Notes: generated from the letters alone by a model not told the origin. Counted from the first letter of the stretch, positions 28,624 through 38,328 are shown. The stretch is DNA of 64,000 nt from Collibacillus ludicampi (GCF_023705585.1 NZ_BOQE01000001.1:1436001-1500000), one strand, 5' to 3'. Translations and numbers: made by a program.

Positions 28624-29277
28624 ATGTTTAAAAAAGAACTACGGACGAACGTTCCGTTCAAAATCGATCACACACATCCGCAAGCACTCGATCATTTGAG
28701 TCAACATCTGCATGAATTGATAAGTGAGCGCTCTCACGAAAGTCAAATCGTACTTGTATGTATCGGTACGGACCGTTCAACCGGTGATGCTTTGGGTCCA
28801 CTTGTCGGTTCTCGCCTGTCTTCACTGTCTCTCGAACACATATGTTATGTATTTGGTACTCTGGATCAACCGGTCCATGCTGTCAATTTAAAAGATACAC
28901 TCTACGAAATCGAAAGAAAGTTTGAGAATCCGTTTGTCATAGCGATTGATGCATGTCTTGGACAACTCAGTTCCGTTGGACAGGTGACTGTTGGACGCGG
29001 ACCTTTAAAGCCAGGGGCTGGGGTGAATAAAGATTTGCCCGAAGTCGGAAACATTCATATCACGGGTATTGTCAATGTTGGTGGATTCATGGAATACTTC
29101 GTTTTACAAAATACACGTTTGTCTGTCGTTATGCGCATGGCAGAATGCATTTCTCAGTCTTTGGCAGCCACACTTCTAAAAATACCAGAAACTACCCATC
29201 AAAGAAACCATGCTTGTTTGCCTCACGTTCCTTTTCAAAGTCATCACAGCTTATTTGTCCAGTTGAAAAAACGCTAA
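28624..29277 (+). CDS. yyaC: Spore protease YyaC, related to germination protease
   Basis: 217 residues. The core VLVCIGTDRSTGDALGPLVGS (read in pieces), GTLDQPVHAVNL, AIDACLG and KPGAGVNKDLPEVGNIHITGIVNVGG matches YyaC, which adopts the hydrogenase-maturation-protease/GPR-like fold. Acidic residues in GTDRSTGDALGP and DACLG are those proposed for catalysis. The ATG at 28624 follows GGGGGAAG; an upstream in-frame ATG gives an implausible hydrophobic prefix. The C-terminal 30 residues are longer than in B. subtilis. Likely expressed in the forespore, by analogy; no clear sigma-F/G promoter was recognised. Confidence 0.9.
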   Translation: MFKKELRTNVPFKIDHTHPQALDHLSQHLHELISERSHESQIVLVCIGTDRSTGDALGPLVGSRLSSLSLEHICYVFGTLDQPVHAVNLKDTLYEIERKFENPFVIAIDACLGQLSSVGQVTVGRGPLKPGAGVNKDLPEVGNIHITGIVNVGGFMEYFVLQNTRLSVVMRMAECISQSLAATLLKIPETTHQRNHACLPHVPFQSHHSLFVQLKKR

Positions 29278-29341
29278 GGTATACTCCCCCCTGTTCGGTA
29301 ACATAATACAATTGAATTCCATTATAGGGGGGTACCTTATC

Positions 29342-29599
29342 ATGAAAGTAGCAGTTGAAGCTAACCTATCTCCAGTTCGCGAATATCTAAGCCGGCAAGG
29401 CTATCAAGTTGACACATTAGATGCGAATCAATTAGAAAACCTCGGCGAAACGCAAGCGAACTATTCGGCAGTCGTGATCTCCGGAGCTGACCAAAACCTG
29501 ACGGGAATCCAAAACGTTGTCGTCAACTGTCCGATCATTAATGCGCACGGAATGACACCCGAGGAAATTCATCAACGGATCCAGGCGGCAGGGAAATAA
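29342..29599 (+). CDS. YkuS/UPF0180-family small protein
   Basis: 85 residues. MKVAVEANLSPVREYLSRQGYQV and VVISGADQNLTGIQ followed by INAHGMTPEEIHQRI match the UPF0180 family, which is restricted to spore-forming Bacillota and of unknown function. GGGGGGT lies upstream of the ATG. It is 64 bp downstream of yyaC in the same direction and ends before a strong terminator. Confidence 0.85.
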   Translation: MKVAVEANLSPVREYLSRQGYQVDTLDANQLENLGETQANYSAVVISGADQNLTGIQNVVVNCPIINAHGMTPEEIHQRIQAAGK

Positions 29600-29676
29600 G
29601 TTCTTCGGGGTAACATTTCATCAGTTACTTCCATGGATTTCTCTATTGATCGAAAATAATCCACATGGTATATGAT

Positions 29677-29704
29677 AAAAGCGCCCCCGAGGGCGCTTTT
29701 GCTC
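29677..29704. terminator. Bidirectional terminator after the ykuS-like gene
   Basis: AAAAGCGCCC and GGGCGCTTTT form a perfect 10-bp stem around CCGA. A-tract on one side and T-tract on the other serve both the ykuS-like gene and the convergent DUF4446 gene. Confidence 0.9.
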
Positions 29705-29747
29705 TTAGCTCCGTTATAACATGCTTCAATCGAATCATTTATGTATT

Positions 29748-30251
29748 TTATGACTCCATTTTTTGAATCGCCTGTTTTACCGCTTCCTTTTCTTCATCAC
29801 TTAACAAATAAACGGAAGAACCATTTTCAATCGGCTTTGCGTATGTCCGTTGTTCTTCCCGACCATAGATACTGGAGATCACCACACCGTTTTTTTGTCC
29901 GTTTAAGATCGCAACGGCGAAACTTAAATCTCCCCCCATCTCATCAAATGCATTAAAGCGTACGATGCCTACGGGACCAACATTTTTTTGCGTCAGCCTC
30001 TTTTGCTCTTCCATTTCCGCAAGGATCTGATGAATTTTTTCATCCAGTTGCTTCAACTCATCTTTGTAAGTAAGTAAAGCGTCTTCCAAATTTGCGGGAA
30101 CCTGCCCTTGCACCCACTTTTTCTGCCGCTTTTGAATGCGTGAAATCCGCCTGGCAAGCATCCAGATCCATAGCCATGATAAGATAAGAAGACCGACCAT
30201 CCCGTAGATAACCACAACCAAATTTGACTGTATCCATGTTACTGCATCCAT
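29748..30251 (-). CDS. DUF4446-family membrane protein
   Basis: 167 residues: one N-terminal transmembrane helix (about 11-31), a coiled-coil (about 55-92) and a soluble domain with VGIVRFNAFDEMGGDLSFAVAIL and GVVISSIYGREEQRTYAKPI. These are the family motifs. Common next to spo0J in Bacillota; function unknown, envelope-anchored by topology. Confidence 0.9.
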   Translation of the reverse strand: MDAVTWIQSNLVVVIYGMVGLLILSWLWIWMLARRISRIQKRQKKWVQGQVPANLEDALLTYKDELKQLDEKIHQILAEMEEQKRLTQKNVGPVGIVRFNAFDEMGGDLSFAVAILNGQKNGVVISSIYGREEQRTYAKPIENGSSVYLLSDEEKEAVKQAIQKMES

Positions 30252-30368
30252 CTATAGCCTCTCCCTTGTTTAAAGCTCTCCTTGCCGAAATGAACCAAAC
30301 CATCGCTCGCTTCGATAAAATTCTTTTTTATCGGTCCCCGAAAACCGCAGAGAATAATAATCCACTTC

Positions 30369-31067
30369 TTAGTTGAATAGGCGAATTTGCAACCATTTTA
30401 ACAGAGCGGCTATAAAGATAGAAGGGAGCAAATTCGCCACATGGATCTTTTTAACTTCGAGGATTTGCAGAGAGATTCCCATAATTAAGATCCCTCCTGT
30501 CGCGGTCATGGTATTGATGACGGAGTCCTGTAACACACTTCGCAACCATTCCGCACAAAGAGCGATGGACCCCTGATAAAGGAACACCGGGATCGCCGAC
30601 ATCGCAACACCGATGCCGAGCGTTGAGGAAAAAATGATCGAAGAGATACCATCGATCATCGCTTTTGTATACAACGTGGTATTCTTTAACGTCAAACCGC
30701 TTTCCATCGCTCCAACGATCGCCATAGCTCCAATGACGTACACAAGAGAAGAAAAGACGAACGCTTCCGCAATTTTTCCTTTTCCATATCGTTTGAGTTT
30801 CTTTTCCGTATACTTACCGATAGCTTCAAGCTTCCCCTGAATATCCATCCATTCTCCGAGAAAACCGCCAAGTACGACCGAAATAATCACGAGGAGGATA
30901 TCTTCTCCGGCCTTCATTCCCATGGAAGCACCGATAATAAATACGGCGAGCCCGATCCCATGCAGGACGGTTGCTTTCAAGCGTTCAGGTATGCCGCTCA
31001 AAAACAACCCGAGAATCGAGCCAGCCAGAATCGATACGGAATTGACGATTGTACCCAGTAAAACCAA
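30369..31067 (-). CDS. DUF554-family membrane protein
   Basis: 232 residues with about seven hydrophobic segments. GTIVNSVSILAGSILGLFL at the N-terminus, GLAVFIIGASM and GGFLGEWMDI match DUF554 (YdfK/YqgA type), a possible small-molecule channel or carrier without known substrate. Monocistronic between DUF4446 and R4. The start codon corresponds to MVLLGTIVNS. Confidence 0.88.
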   Translation of the reverse strand: MVLLGTIVNSVSILAGSILGLFLSGIPERLKATVLHGIGLAVFIIGASMGMKAGEDILLVIISVVLGGFLGEWMDIQGKLEAIGKYTEKKLKRYGKGKIAEAFVFSSLVYVIGAMAIVGAMESGLTLKNTTLYTKAMIDGISSIIFSSTLGIGVAMSAIPVFLYQGSIALCAEWLRSVLQDSVINTMTATGGILIMGISLQILEVKKIHVANLLPSIFIAALLKWLQIRLFN

Positions 31068-31099
31068 TGTTGTACCTTCTTTCTAACGCGATCTCTCAA

Positions 31100-31475
31100 A
31101 ATATGTGGTCTGGCGGTTTATGTCTTACATTCGTAGTCGCGGAGGTCGTCTTAGCAGGCATATGCTTTGCGCTCATGCTCCGTGAAGGTTGTCTCAGCGG
31201 GCGTATGCTTTGCGTTCGTGCTCCGTGGAGATCGTCTCGCATACGAATAAAAATTCAATTGTTTCGAGACGTTCTCCAAAGTCGCTATTACGCGCAAAGC
31301 ATATACCTCATAACTCCCAAATGGAAGCGGAACGACCTTCCACTCACCTCTGCGCTGCAAAGCGAAACCATCCACTAAAAGCAACTCTGTTGTTTATGAC
31401 AGCTTTAAATCTCTTTTCATGCACTACAAACGTTTCGTCCACTAATGGTGCCGTTTGCTGGATGGGGACTATCTG
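31100..31475 (+). repeat. R4: nested inverted-repeat element with three left arms
   Basis: The gap between the desulfurase-like gene and DUF554 is 550 bp and has no gene. Left arms in tandem start at about 31112 (decayed), 31155 (GCATATGCTTTGCGC) and 31199 (GGGCGTATGCTTTGCG). They face right arms GCGCAAAGCATATA (about 31292) and, from 31328, the GCGGAACGACCTTC...CAAAGCG type ending at 31375. So the leftmost and rightmost arms are of different types. Tail and linker (ACAAACGTTTCGTCC, GGTGCCGTTTGC) end near 31475. Between 31495 and 31560 are weak arm fragments; 31560-31617 shows nothing. Confidence 0.8.
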
Positions 31476-31617
31476 ATCAAAGCATGTAACCCTTTAATTT
31501 TAATAAGGAAGCGGGGTCCTCCGTGCTCTCCGCGCAAAACCTCACACCCGTACAAAGGCAGTTTCCACTCGTCGGTTTAAGCAACTTGATGCATGATGAG
31601 CGGTCTTGAAAAATGGT

Positions 31618-32754
31618 CTATTGCAGAATCTCCCTTATCGCTGCGGCAAACTCAAGAATCTCATGTTTTGTGTTAAAGAAACCGATACTCGCCCTCACGA
31701 GACCTTCTGGACTTGTACCCAGTGTTTCATGAGCGAGAGGGGCACAGTGCAACCCCGTCCGTACAGCGATGTTATAATGCTGATCCAAGATAAAACCTAA
31801 CTCTGTAGAATCAAACCCTTCAACAACAAAAGATACGATGGGAGACCTATCGACGTTCGGGGGTGGACCAAAGATTCGAACATCCGGTATCGCTTGCAGT
31901 TCTTGCAGTAAAAGAGCAGTTAATTCTTGCTCATGTTTGCGAATCCGATCAATTCCCTCTTTCTCCAGAAAGGTAAGACCTGCACCTAATCCTGCAATAC
32001 CAACGGTATTCCGAGTCCCCGCTTCAAAACGATCCGGACGGATTGAAGGCATGTCAATCAATTCGGAATGTCCACCGGAACCACCGTGCAACAGTGGAAT
32101 GAGATCGATATCCGGGTGAATATATAAACCTCCCGTTCCTTGGGGGCCGTAAAGACTCTTATGTCCTGTGAACGCAAGCATGTCGATCCCCATCGATTCC
32201 ACGTCAATAGGAAATAATCCTGCCGTTTGCGCTACATCCACAAGCAGCCGTATCCCTCGCGCACGTGTGAGTTTGCCGATCTCTTCAATTGGAAGGATCG
32301 AACCTGTAAGATTCGAACCGTGTGTGATCACAACTAAACGTGTATTCTCTGTTAATGCGTCTTCAATCTTCTCGGCTGAGAGGATCCCATATGAGTCAGC
32401 TTGTACATATGTGATCTTAACCCCTTGTTTACGCATATATTCAAGAGGACGGCGTACCGAATTATGTTCCAAGCTCGAGGTGACGACATGATCTCCGGGT
32501 CGCAAAAATCCCTTGATGGCCAGATTCAGTGACTCCGTTGCGTTTTGTGTAAAAACAATATCAGAGGGATTCGTAACTCCAAACAGCTTTGCAAGCTTAT
32601 TTCTTGTATCAGAAACGATTCGTGACGCTTTCAGTGAAAGTTGGTGACTTCCTCTGCCAGGATTGGCGGAAGAAGATTCCAAGCATTCCATCATGGCATG
32701 AACGACTTCAGGAGGTTTCGGCCAAGTAGTTGCCGCATTATCCAAATAGATCAT
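31618..32754 (-). CDS. Cysteine desulfurase family enzyme (class V aminotransferase fold)
   Basis: 378 residues. N-terminus MIYLDNAATTWPKP, PLP-binding Lys199 in FTGHKSLYGPQGTGGLY, and Cys337 in GLHCAPLAHETLG, the place of the persulfide cysteine in this branch (the loop is shorter than in SufS). It mobilises sulfur from cysteine, or acts on a related selenium substrate; the partner is not in the window. It is a single gene next to spo0J, convergent with nothing, with its own terminator region near R4. Confidence 0.88.
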   Translation of the reverse strand: MIYLDNAATTWPKPPEVVHAMMECLESSSANPGRGSHQLSLKASRIVSDTRNKLAKLFGVTNPSDIVFTQNATESLNLAIKGFLRPGDHVVTSSLEHNSVRRPLEYMRKQGVKITYVQADSYGILSAEKIEDALTENTRLVVITHGSNLTGSILPIEEIGKLTRARGIRLLVDVAQTAGLFPIDVESMGIDMLAFTGHKSLYGPQGTGGLYIHPDIDLIPLLHGGSGGHSELIDMPSIRPDRFEAGTRNTVGIAGLGAGLTFLEKEGIDRIRKHEQELTALLLQELQAIPDVRIFGPPPNVDRSPIVSFVVEGFDSTELGFILDQHYNIAVRTGLHCAPLAHETLGTSPEGLVRASIGFFNTKHEILEFAAAIREILQ

Positions 32755-32780
32755 CTTTCATCCCTCTCCCTCGACAGCAG

Positions 32781-32807
32781 AAAACGGAGAGCCCTGTATC
32801 CTCTCCG
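32781..32807 (-). terminator. Terminator of soj-spo0J
   Basis: On the minus strand CGGAGAG and CTCTCCG form a perfect 7-bp stem with a 9-nt loop, followed by TTTTCTG. It lies 32 bp past the spo0J stop. Confidence 0.75.
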
Positions 32808-32838
32808 CCCATCCTCTGATCTTCATTTCCTATCCAGT

Positions 32839-33681
32839 TTATTCGAACATACTTAGGATTCTTTCGAGGTCATCATAAGAAAAATATTCGATCTCGATTT
32901 TCCCTTTCTTCTTGCCCTGCTGAATCCGTACCGCGGTTCCGAGTTTTTCACGAAACCGTTCTTCATATTGACTGATGACTTTCGATTTAGTGACTGTTGT
33001 TTTTTTTGTTTCACGTGGAACAGTGGAATTGAGACGGGAAACAAACGCTTCGACTGTTCTTACATTTAAATCTTCTTCAATGATTTTTTTGGCTAAAAGA
33101 ATCATCTGCTCCTTGTCTGTCAACCCAAGCAAAGCTCTTGCATGCCCCATTGATAATGTTCCACGTGAAACATAATCGCGAATTTCTTTCGGCAAGTTAA
33201 GTAGACGAAGAAAATTGGCTACATGTGAACGACTTTGTCCCACTTTCTTCGCGAGTTCTTCTTGAGTGAGATTGAATTGATCCAACAGTTTTTGATAAGC
33301 ATCCGCAATTTCAATGGGATTCAAGTCTTCACGTTGTAAGTTCTCAATCAAAGCGATCTCCATCATCTGCAGGTCGGAAAACTCTTTGATCACAACAGGA
33401 ACCTGTTCAAGACCCACTTTTTTTGCTGCCCGCCAACGTCGTTCACCAGCCACAATTTCATAGCCGCGTACGCTTTTTCTCACAATAAGCGGTTGTATGA
33501 TCCCGTGCTCACGAATCGAATCGGCCAACTCATCCAGCTTTTCATCATCAAAAGTCATTCGCGGTTGATAAGGGTTGGCACGCAATTGACTGATCGAGAC
33601 AGTTGTTACAGGATCTTCTTTCGAGACTTCAGGCAACAACGCACCGAGTCCTTTTCCCAATGACTGACGTTTCGTACTCAT
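32839..33681 (-). CDS. spo0J: ParB-family chromosome partition protein Spo0J
   Basis: 280 residues. Arg-patch motif GERRWRAAK and ENLQREDLNPIEIA (CTP-binding and clamp switch), a helix-turn-helix (about 125-170, LTQEELAKKVGQSRSHVANFLRLL) and a C-terminal dimer domain. It loads as a CTP-dependent clamp at parS and recruits condensin. The ATG overlaps the soj stop as ATGA with GGAAGTG upstream. Two consensus parS sites lie inside the gene. Cotranscribed with soj. Confidence 0.97.
   Translation of the reverse strand: MSTKRQSLGKGLGALLPEVSKEDPVTTVSISQLRANPYQPRMTFDDEKLDELADSIREHGIIQPLIVRKSVRGYEIVAGERRWRAAKKVGLEQVPVVIKEFSDLQMMEIALIENLQREDLNPIEIADAYQKLLDQFNLTQEELAKKVGQSRSHVANFLRLLNLPKEIRDYVSRGTLSMGHARALLGLTDKEQMILLAKKIIEEDLNVRTVEAFVSRLNSTVPRETKKTTVTKSKVISQYEERFREKLGTAVRIQQGKKKGKIEIEYFSYDDLERILSMFE
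33007..33022 (+). other. parS: parS centromere site 1
   Basis: TGTTTCACGTGGAACA is an exact match to the B. subtilis-type parS 16-mer (the reverse complement of the second site's sequence). It is inside the spo0J coding region, about 19 kb from the oriC unwinding region. Confidence 0.95.
33157..33172 (+). other. parS: parS centromere site 2
   Basis: TGTTCCACGTGAAACA, an exact consensus parS, 134 bp from site 1 and in the opposite sense. Both within spo0J. No further exact parS was noticed in the window. Confidence 0.95.
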
Positions 33682-34436
33682 GATCCGCACACTTCCTTTG
33701 CCAGATCCATGTAACTTTCCGCCCCTCTCGACCGAGGATCATACTGAATAATCGACAGTCCGTGGCTGGGTGCTTCGCTTAAACGAACATTTCGAGGAAT
33801 AATCGTCTGATAGACTTTTTCCCTGAAGTATTTTTTAACGTCTTCAATGACTTGGAGACCCAGGTTCGTACGCGCATCAAGCATGGTAAGTAATACTCCC
33901 TCGATTTCCAAGGAAGTATTTAGATGTTTCTGTACAAGGCGAATCGTATTCAGAAGTTGACTCAATCCTTCAAGTGCATAATATTCACATTGGATTGGTA
34001 TCAACACGGAATCGGATGCTGTTAATGCGTTCACCGTGAGCAATCCCAATGAGGGAGGACAATCAATAATTATATAATCGAACTGGTCTCTGATCGATTG
34101 TAACGCATTGCGAAGACGCACTTCTCGTGAAATCGACGATACGAGCTCAATCTCGGCGCCCGCTAACTGAATGGTAGCGGGTATGATCTTCAAGTTTTCA
34201 ACTTCCGTTGGTAGGATCACTTCTGCTGCAGCCAGATCGTTAATGAGTATGTCATAAATACACGCTTGCACGTCCGCCTTATCAATGCCGATTCCGCTTG
34301 TGGTATTCCCTTGCGGATCTATGTCAATGAGAAGCACTTGTTTTCCCAATGTAGCGAGACAGGCTCCGAGGTTGACAGACGTGGTCGTTTTACCCACCCC
34401 GCCTTTCTGATTGGCTACAGCGACAATTCTCGCCAT
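33678..34436 (-). CDS. soj: ParA-family chromosome partition ATPase Soj
   Basis: 252 residues. Deviant Walker A KGGVGKTT (residues 11-18) with the ParA-specific first lysine, Walker B-like IIIDCPPSLG and the DPQGN motif. Non-specific DNA binding by C-terminal basic residues. Works with Spo0J in origin segregation and modulates DnaA. The ATG with GAGGTGAG is used; an upstream in-frame start lacks a ribosome site. Confidence 0.97.
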   Translation of the reverse strand: MARIVAVANQKGGVGKTTTSVNLGACLATLGKQVLLIDIDPQGNTTSGIGIDKADVQACIYDILINDLAAAEVILPTEVENLKIIPATIQLAGAEIELVSSISREVRLRNALQSIRDQFDYIIIDCPPSLGLLTVNALTASDSVLIPIQCEYYALEGLSQLLNTIRLVQKHLNTSLEIEGVLLTMLDARTNLGLQVIEDVKKYFREKVYQTIIPRNVRLSEAPSHGLSIIQYDPRSRGAESYMDLAKEVCGS

Positions 34437-34607
34437 GTACTCACCTCGTTTTTGAAAATATATGTACACTGGTTATTCGTTCAAATGATTCTGTGTCTAT
34501 CATTTTACAGGAAAGGTAGTTGAATTGGAATAATAGAAGAAATGCTTGACCATGGATAAAGTAATTTCTCCCATTTCAAGACAATCATTTTTCTACAAAC
34601 TGATTAT

Positions 34608-34636
34608 TTGACATTTTGCAAGATGCTGTATATTAC
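34608..34636 (+). promoter_or_regulatory. Promoter-like sequence firing into R5
   Basis: TTGACA at 34608-34613 is followed by TATATT at 34629 (15-bp spacer) or TATTAC at 34631 (17-bp spacer). It points rightwards and R5 begins within about 10 bp, with no gene start for almost 1 kb. If used, it would transcribe the repeat. Weakened by non-ideal spacing. Confidence 0.45.
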
Positions 34637-34640
34637 CTAG

Positions 34641-35352
34641 AAAAAGTGTAGTTTGGAGGAAGTTTCTTTCGTTCGCTCTTCTTGGAAGTCGTCTCAGAGG
34701 ATATGCTTGGCGTTCATGCTCCGTGGAGATCGCTATCTCACGGAAAACATTACGCCATCAAAGACACTTTTCTTCCACTGATGACGTTGATTTCAGCATG
34801 TGAAGCACTCTTGAAAACTAGTGCTTGGTTGGATATATCACTTTGCGCTTGGGTTCGATGAAGGTCGTTCCGCCCGCATTATAAACAGATGTTGCGGAAC
34901 GACCTTCAACTCACCTCTGCGCTGCAAAGTGATAACATCCAACCAAAAGTCACTATGTCTCATGTGGCGGGCTTAAATCTCACTTCCAACACAAGAAACT
35001 TTTCATCCTCTATTGATGCCGTTTTGCAGCATGGAGATCTCTCTTGAAAAATGTGTAGTTTGGCAGACATATGCTTTGCGTTCATGCTCCGTGGAGGTCG
35101 TGTCAGCGGGTATATGCATTGCGCTTATGCTCCGTGAAGGTCGTCTCGCATGGAATCATAATCAAATGTTGCGAGACGACCTTCAAAGTCGCTATTACGC
35201 GCAATGCATATACCCTTTTACATCCGAAAGGAAGCGAGACGATCTCCAGAGTCGCTGTCTCCCGCAATGCATTACGCCAACCTAAAGATGTTTTTCATTT
35301 CTGATGGCGCCGCTTGCATCATGAGGAGGTATCTTGAAAAACTAGTGATTGG
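34641..35352 (+). repeat. R5: three-module inverted-repeat element
   Basis: The 1.17-kb gap between divergent soj and an MFS gene holds this element. Module 1 (about 34651-34757) is eroded. Module 2 (34822-34950) has outer stem GGTTGGATATATCACTTTGC from 34827, matching an arm with CAAAGTGAT and ATCCAACC (34924-34944), and inner stem GGTCGTTCCGC / GCGGAACGACC. Module 3 (35055-35282) nests two left arms; its core pairs TATATGCATTGCGC (35111-35124) with GCGCAATGCATATA (35199-35212) and GAAGGTCGTCTCGCA (35136-35150) with TGCGAGACGACCTTC (35170-35184). A linker copy follows each module. 34437-34607 shows nothing else. Confidence 0.85.
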
Positions 35353-35366
35353 GTAAGAGGAATTAT

Positions 35367-35394
35367 TTGCAAATTTCCAGTGTATATGTATAAT
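35367..35394 (+). promoter_or_regulatory. Sigma-A-type promoter for the MFS gene
   Basis: TTGCAA (35367-35372), 16-bp spacer ending in TG, then TATAAT (35389-35394): an extended -10 promoter about 215 bp upstream of the coding start. The long leader between contains a weak dyad followed by TTTTTTGTTTT near 35560 that could attenuate; this is uncertain. Confidence 0.65.
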
Positions 35395-35610
35395 ATTATC
35401 AAAATATGCAAAATACTCTCCCAAACGCACTCTCATGCGAATCATCACGTACACCAAGTGCCGTTTTTGTCCTCTGATGAATGTGGATGAAAAACTCATG
35501 GAACGAATTTGGAATGGTAGACAGAGAAAATACGTGTGAGGGCAGTTTGTTTCAACTATCCGCTTTTTTGTTTTATAGGAGGGAACCATCTGGGAAAGAT
35601 TCAAACGTTT

Positions 35611-36825
35611 ATGCGTTCATACCATCCGATCGTACATTCCCTGATTATTGGTACAGTGTTGGCCAGGGCTGCCGCTTCCATGAGCCTCCCGTTTCTCGCC
35701 ATCTATCTTTTGCATACATTGGGCATCACGCCTTCGTTAATTGGGCTGACCATAGGAGTGGGAGCACTGGCAAGCACCATTGGCGGATTTGTGGGTGGGG
35801 CGTTGTCCGACCGCATCGGCCGAAAAAAAGTCATGATGAGCGCGCTTTATACATGGGGAATCGTTTTTATTGGTTTTGCTCTGGCTTCTCATTTATGGAT
35901 GTTCATCCTGTTAAGTTTCTTGAATGGGTTATGCCGCTCGTTTTTTGAGCCTGTTTCACAAGCGTTGATGGCCGATCTCACGAAACCGGAAAAAAGGCTG
36001 CACGTCTTCTCTCTGCGATACATGGCTATCAATATCGGTGTAACCTTAGGACCGCTCATCGGTGCGTATTTTGGACTCGTAGCCGGTTCGCTCCCCTTTA
36101 TCGTAACAGGTATCGTATATTTTCTGTATGCTTTTTCCTTACAGCTTTTATTCAATCACTTTGGAATTCGAAAGATAGAAGGAAAATTGAAAAGGGGAGT
36201 GACCTTTCGGGAAGCATGGAATGTTATTAAAGAAGATGTATCGCTACGTTACTATATCTTGGGTGGCATACTGGGGTGGTTCAGCTATTCTCAAATGACG
36301 GTCACCTTATCCCAATATGTAGAAGGGAATTTTTCTGATGGGCTGCACCTGTTTGCCTGGTTGATGAGTATAAACGCTCTTACGGTGATTCTCTTGCAAA
36401 TCCCTTTAAGTAAATGGGGCGAACATCGATCACCCCTATTCAACATTATCATTGGAAGTTGTTTCTATGCAATGGGTAATATCGGGTTTGCACTGTCAAG
36501 AAGTTGGACTCTGATCATCCTATCCATGATTATTTTTACTCTCGGTGAACTTCTCACCTTTCCTTCCGGAGATGCCTTCATCGATCAACTGGCTAAGGAA
36601 GGTATGCGGGGAACCTATTTTGGCGCGAAAACTTTCACCAATTTCGGTCAGTTTATCGGTCCATGGATCGGCGGTTTGCTCTTAACTGCTTATGGAGGGA
36701 CCGCTTTGTTTCTTACGGTGGCTATGATTTCCCTTGCTTCGATCTACTTCTATTGGCATGGTGCGCGAATATGTGCATTGCAAAATAGGATATCCCTTCC
36801 TTTAGCGCAAAGCCGAAAAGTATGA
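35611..36825 (+). CDS. MFS efflux-type transporter (DHA1-like)
   Basis: 404 residues, 12 predicted helices. Motif A GGALSDRIGRKKVM between helices 2 and 3, and a motif-C-like GVTLGPLIGAYFG in helix 5 typical of antiporters, suggest drug or metabolite efflux; the substrate is unknown. The ATG at 35611 is taken as start, but the best ribosome site (TAGGAGGG at 35575-35582) would place translation at a CTG at 35590, seven codons upstream. The long leader is noted under its promoter. It belongs to the block inserted between soj and noc. Confidence 0.88.
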   Translation: MRSYHPIVHSLIIGTVLARAAASMSLPFLAIYLLHTLGITPSLIGLTIGVGALASTIGGFVGGALSDRIGRKKVMMSALYTWGIVFIGFALASHLWMFILLSFLNGLCRSFFEPVSQALMADLTKPEKRLHVFSLRYMAINIGVTLGPLIGAYFGLVAGSLPFIVTGIVYFLYAFSLQLLFNHFGIRKIEGKLKRGVTFREAWNVIKEDVSLRYYILGGILGWFSYSQMTVTLSQYVEGNFSDGLHLFAWLMSINALTVILLQIPLSKWGEHRSPLFNIIIGSCFYAMGNIGFALSRSWTLIILSMIIFTLGELLTFPSGDAFIDQLAKEGMRGTYFGAKTFTNFGQFIGPWIGGLLLTAYGGTALFLTVAMISLASIYFYWHGARICALQNRISLPLAQSRKV

Positions 36826-36852
36826 CATGTCCCACATACCAAAATGATTAAT

Positions 36853-36888
36853 CCCTTTCACCGCATAAAAGACGGTGAAAGGGTTTTG
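36853..36888. terminator. Terminator between the MFS gene and dctA
   Basis: CCCTTTCACCG and CGGTGAAAGGG form a perfect 11-bp stem around a 9-nt loop, followed by TTTTGT. The convergent dctA ends 32 bp beyond, so it may serve both. Confidence 0.9.
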
Positions 36889-36920
36889 TATTGTCGTCAA
36901 TACCCCCATATTCCGCATGA

Positions 36921-38192
36921 TCACGTCGAAAATGCCCGGTCTTTTTCATGAACCGGTTTTTGTTGCGCAAACTTCGTTTCATCAAAATCTTTCTCCATCT
37001 TCGATACAACCACAGTGGCAACTCCGTTCCCAATCAAGTTGATAAGCGCGCGCGCTTCTGACATGAAGCGGTCGACCCCTAAGAGCAATGCGAGACCTTC
37101 CACAGGCACAAAGTGGGTCGCAGACAGAGTGGCTGCCAATGTGACAAAACCACCTCCAGTCACTGCTGCTGCACCTTTCGATGTTAACATCAGGACGGCC
37201 ATGATTGTTAATTGCTGCATGAGATCCAAATGAACGTTATAAACCTGTGCGATAAAGATGACAGCCATCGATAAGTAAATGGAGGTGCCATCCAAGTTGA
37301 AGGAATATCCTGTCGGAAGAACCATACCGACTACCGGCTTCGAGCACCCGTACTGTTCCAGCTTATCCATCATGCGTGGAAGAACCGATTCGGATGAAGA
37401 GGTTCCTACAACGATAAAAATTTCTTCTTTTAAATATTTAATCAAATTCCAGAGACTGAACCGATACATTTTTGCAATCGATCCAAGCACGACCATCACG
37501 AATAGGATCATGGCCGCATAGACACAAATCATCAATTTCCCCAATGGAATCAGAGCGGTGATACCGAATTTGCCGATCGTGTATGAGATGGCGGCAAATG
37601 CCCCCAAAGGAGAGAGTTTCATCACAATGTTCACGATATTAAAAAATACCTCTAAACACTTCTCAAAGAACTGGACGACCGATTTTCCTCTTTCACCAAG
37701 CAATGATAATGCAACACCAAACAAACAGGAGAACAGCAAGACCTGGAGCAAGTCTCCTTTCGCAAATGCATCGAATGCATTGCTTGGAACGATATGAAGG
37801 AAGAACTGTACCCAGTCTGTCTCCGCAGCCGCCTTCGTGTACTGACTGATATCCCCCTTTTTAAGATCCGCCAGATGTAACCCGGAGCCCGGTTGAAGCA
37901 AGTTCACTACGAGTAATCCGATCGCAAGGGCAATAGTGGTCACAATCTCAAAGTAAAGAATCGCTTTGGCACCTACACGTCCCACTTTTTTCATATCTCC
38001 CATATTCGCGATTCCTATCACAATCGTCAGAAACACGATGGGGGCGATCACCATCTTAATCAGATTGATAAATAAATCTCCGAGTGGCTTCATTTGCGCT
38101 CCGGTTTTCGGAAAAAAGAAACCAAGAGCAATTCCCAGAACCAATCCGATCAGCACCTGAGCCGTAAGTGAGAATTTGAACTTTCCTTTCAC
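36921..38192 (-). CDS. dctA: C4-dicarboxylate/proton or sodium symporter DctA
   Basis: 423 residues, DAACS family. [10 protein letters not shown] (serine-rich re-entrant loop 1), [32 protein letters not shown] and [21 protein letters not shown] are the hallmark substrate and ion sites. Imports succinate, fumarate and malate. The GTG start with GGAGGGG 8 nt upstream gives the normal family length; an ATG 11 codons earlier lacks a ribosome site. Divergent from dctB-dctS-dctR, which should control it. B. subtilis has the same four components (dctP/ydbH with dctB, dctS, dctR). Confidence 0.95.
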   Translation of the reverse strand: MKGKFKFSLTAQVLIGLVLGIALGFFFPKTGAQMKPLGDLFINLIKMVIAPIVFLTIVIGIANMGDMKKVGRVGAKAILYFEIVTTIALAIGLLVVNLLQPGSGLHLADLKKGDISQYTKAAAETDWVQFFLHIVPSNAFDAFAKGDLLQVLLFSCLFGVALSLLGERGKSVVQFFEKCLEVFFNIVNIVMKLSPLGAFAAISYTIGKFGITALIPLGKLMICVYAAMILFVMVVLGSIAKMYRFSLWNLIKYLKEEIFIVVGTSSSESVLPRMMDKLEQYGCSKPVVGMVLPTGYSFNLDGTSIYLSMAVIFIAQVYNVHLDLMQQLTIMAVLMLTSKGAAAVTGGGFVTLAATLSATHFVPVEGLALLLGVDRFMSEARALINLIGNGVATVVVSKMEKDFDETKFAQQKPVHEKDRAFST

Positions 38193-38328
38193 GATAGATC
38201 CCCTCCGGAAATCGCTTACATTCAAATGAATGTGTAGTCAAAAGATTTTGTCAGAAAAATGATTCTTGCACGTCAATTAAATCACGTTTAATCCATCGCA
38301 GGAAGAATTAGAACATATCGTTTATTTT

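Noticed and set aside
34641..35352. CRISPR array
   Set aside because: The repeats are palindromic arms with unequal linkers, not short direct repeats with unique spacers, and no cas gene is present.
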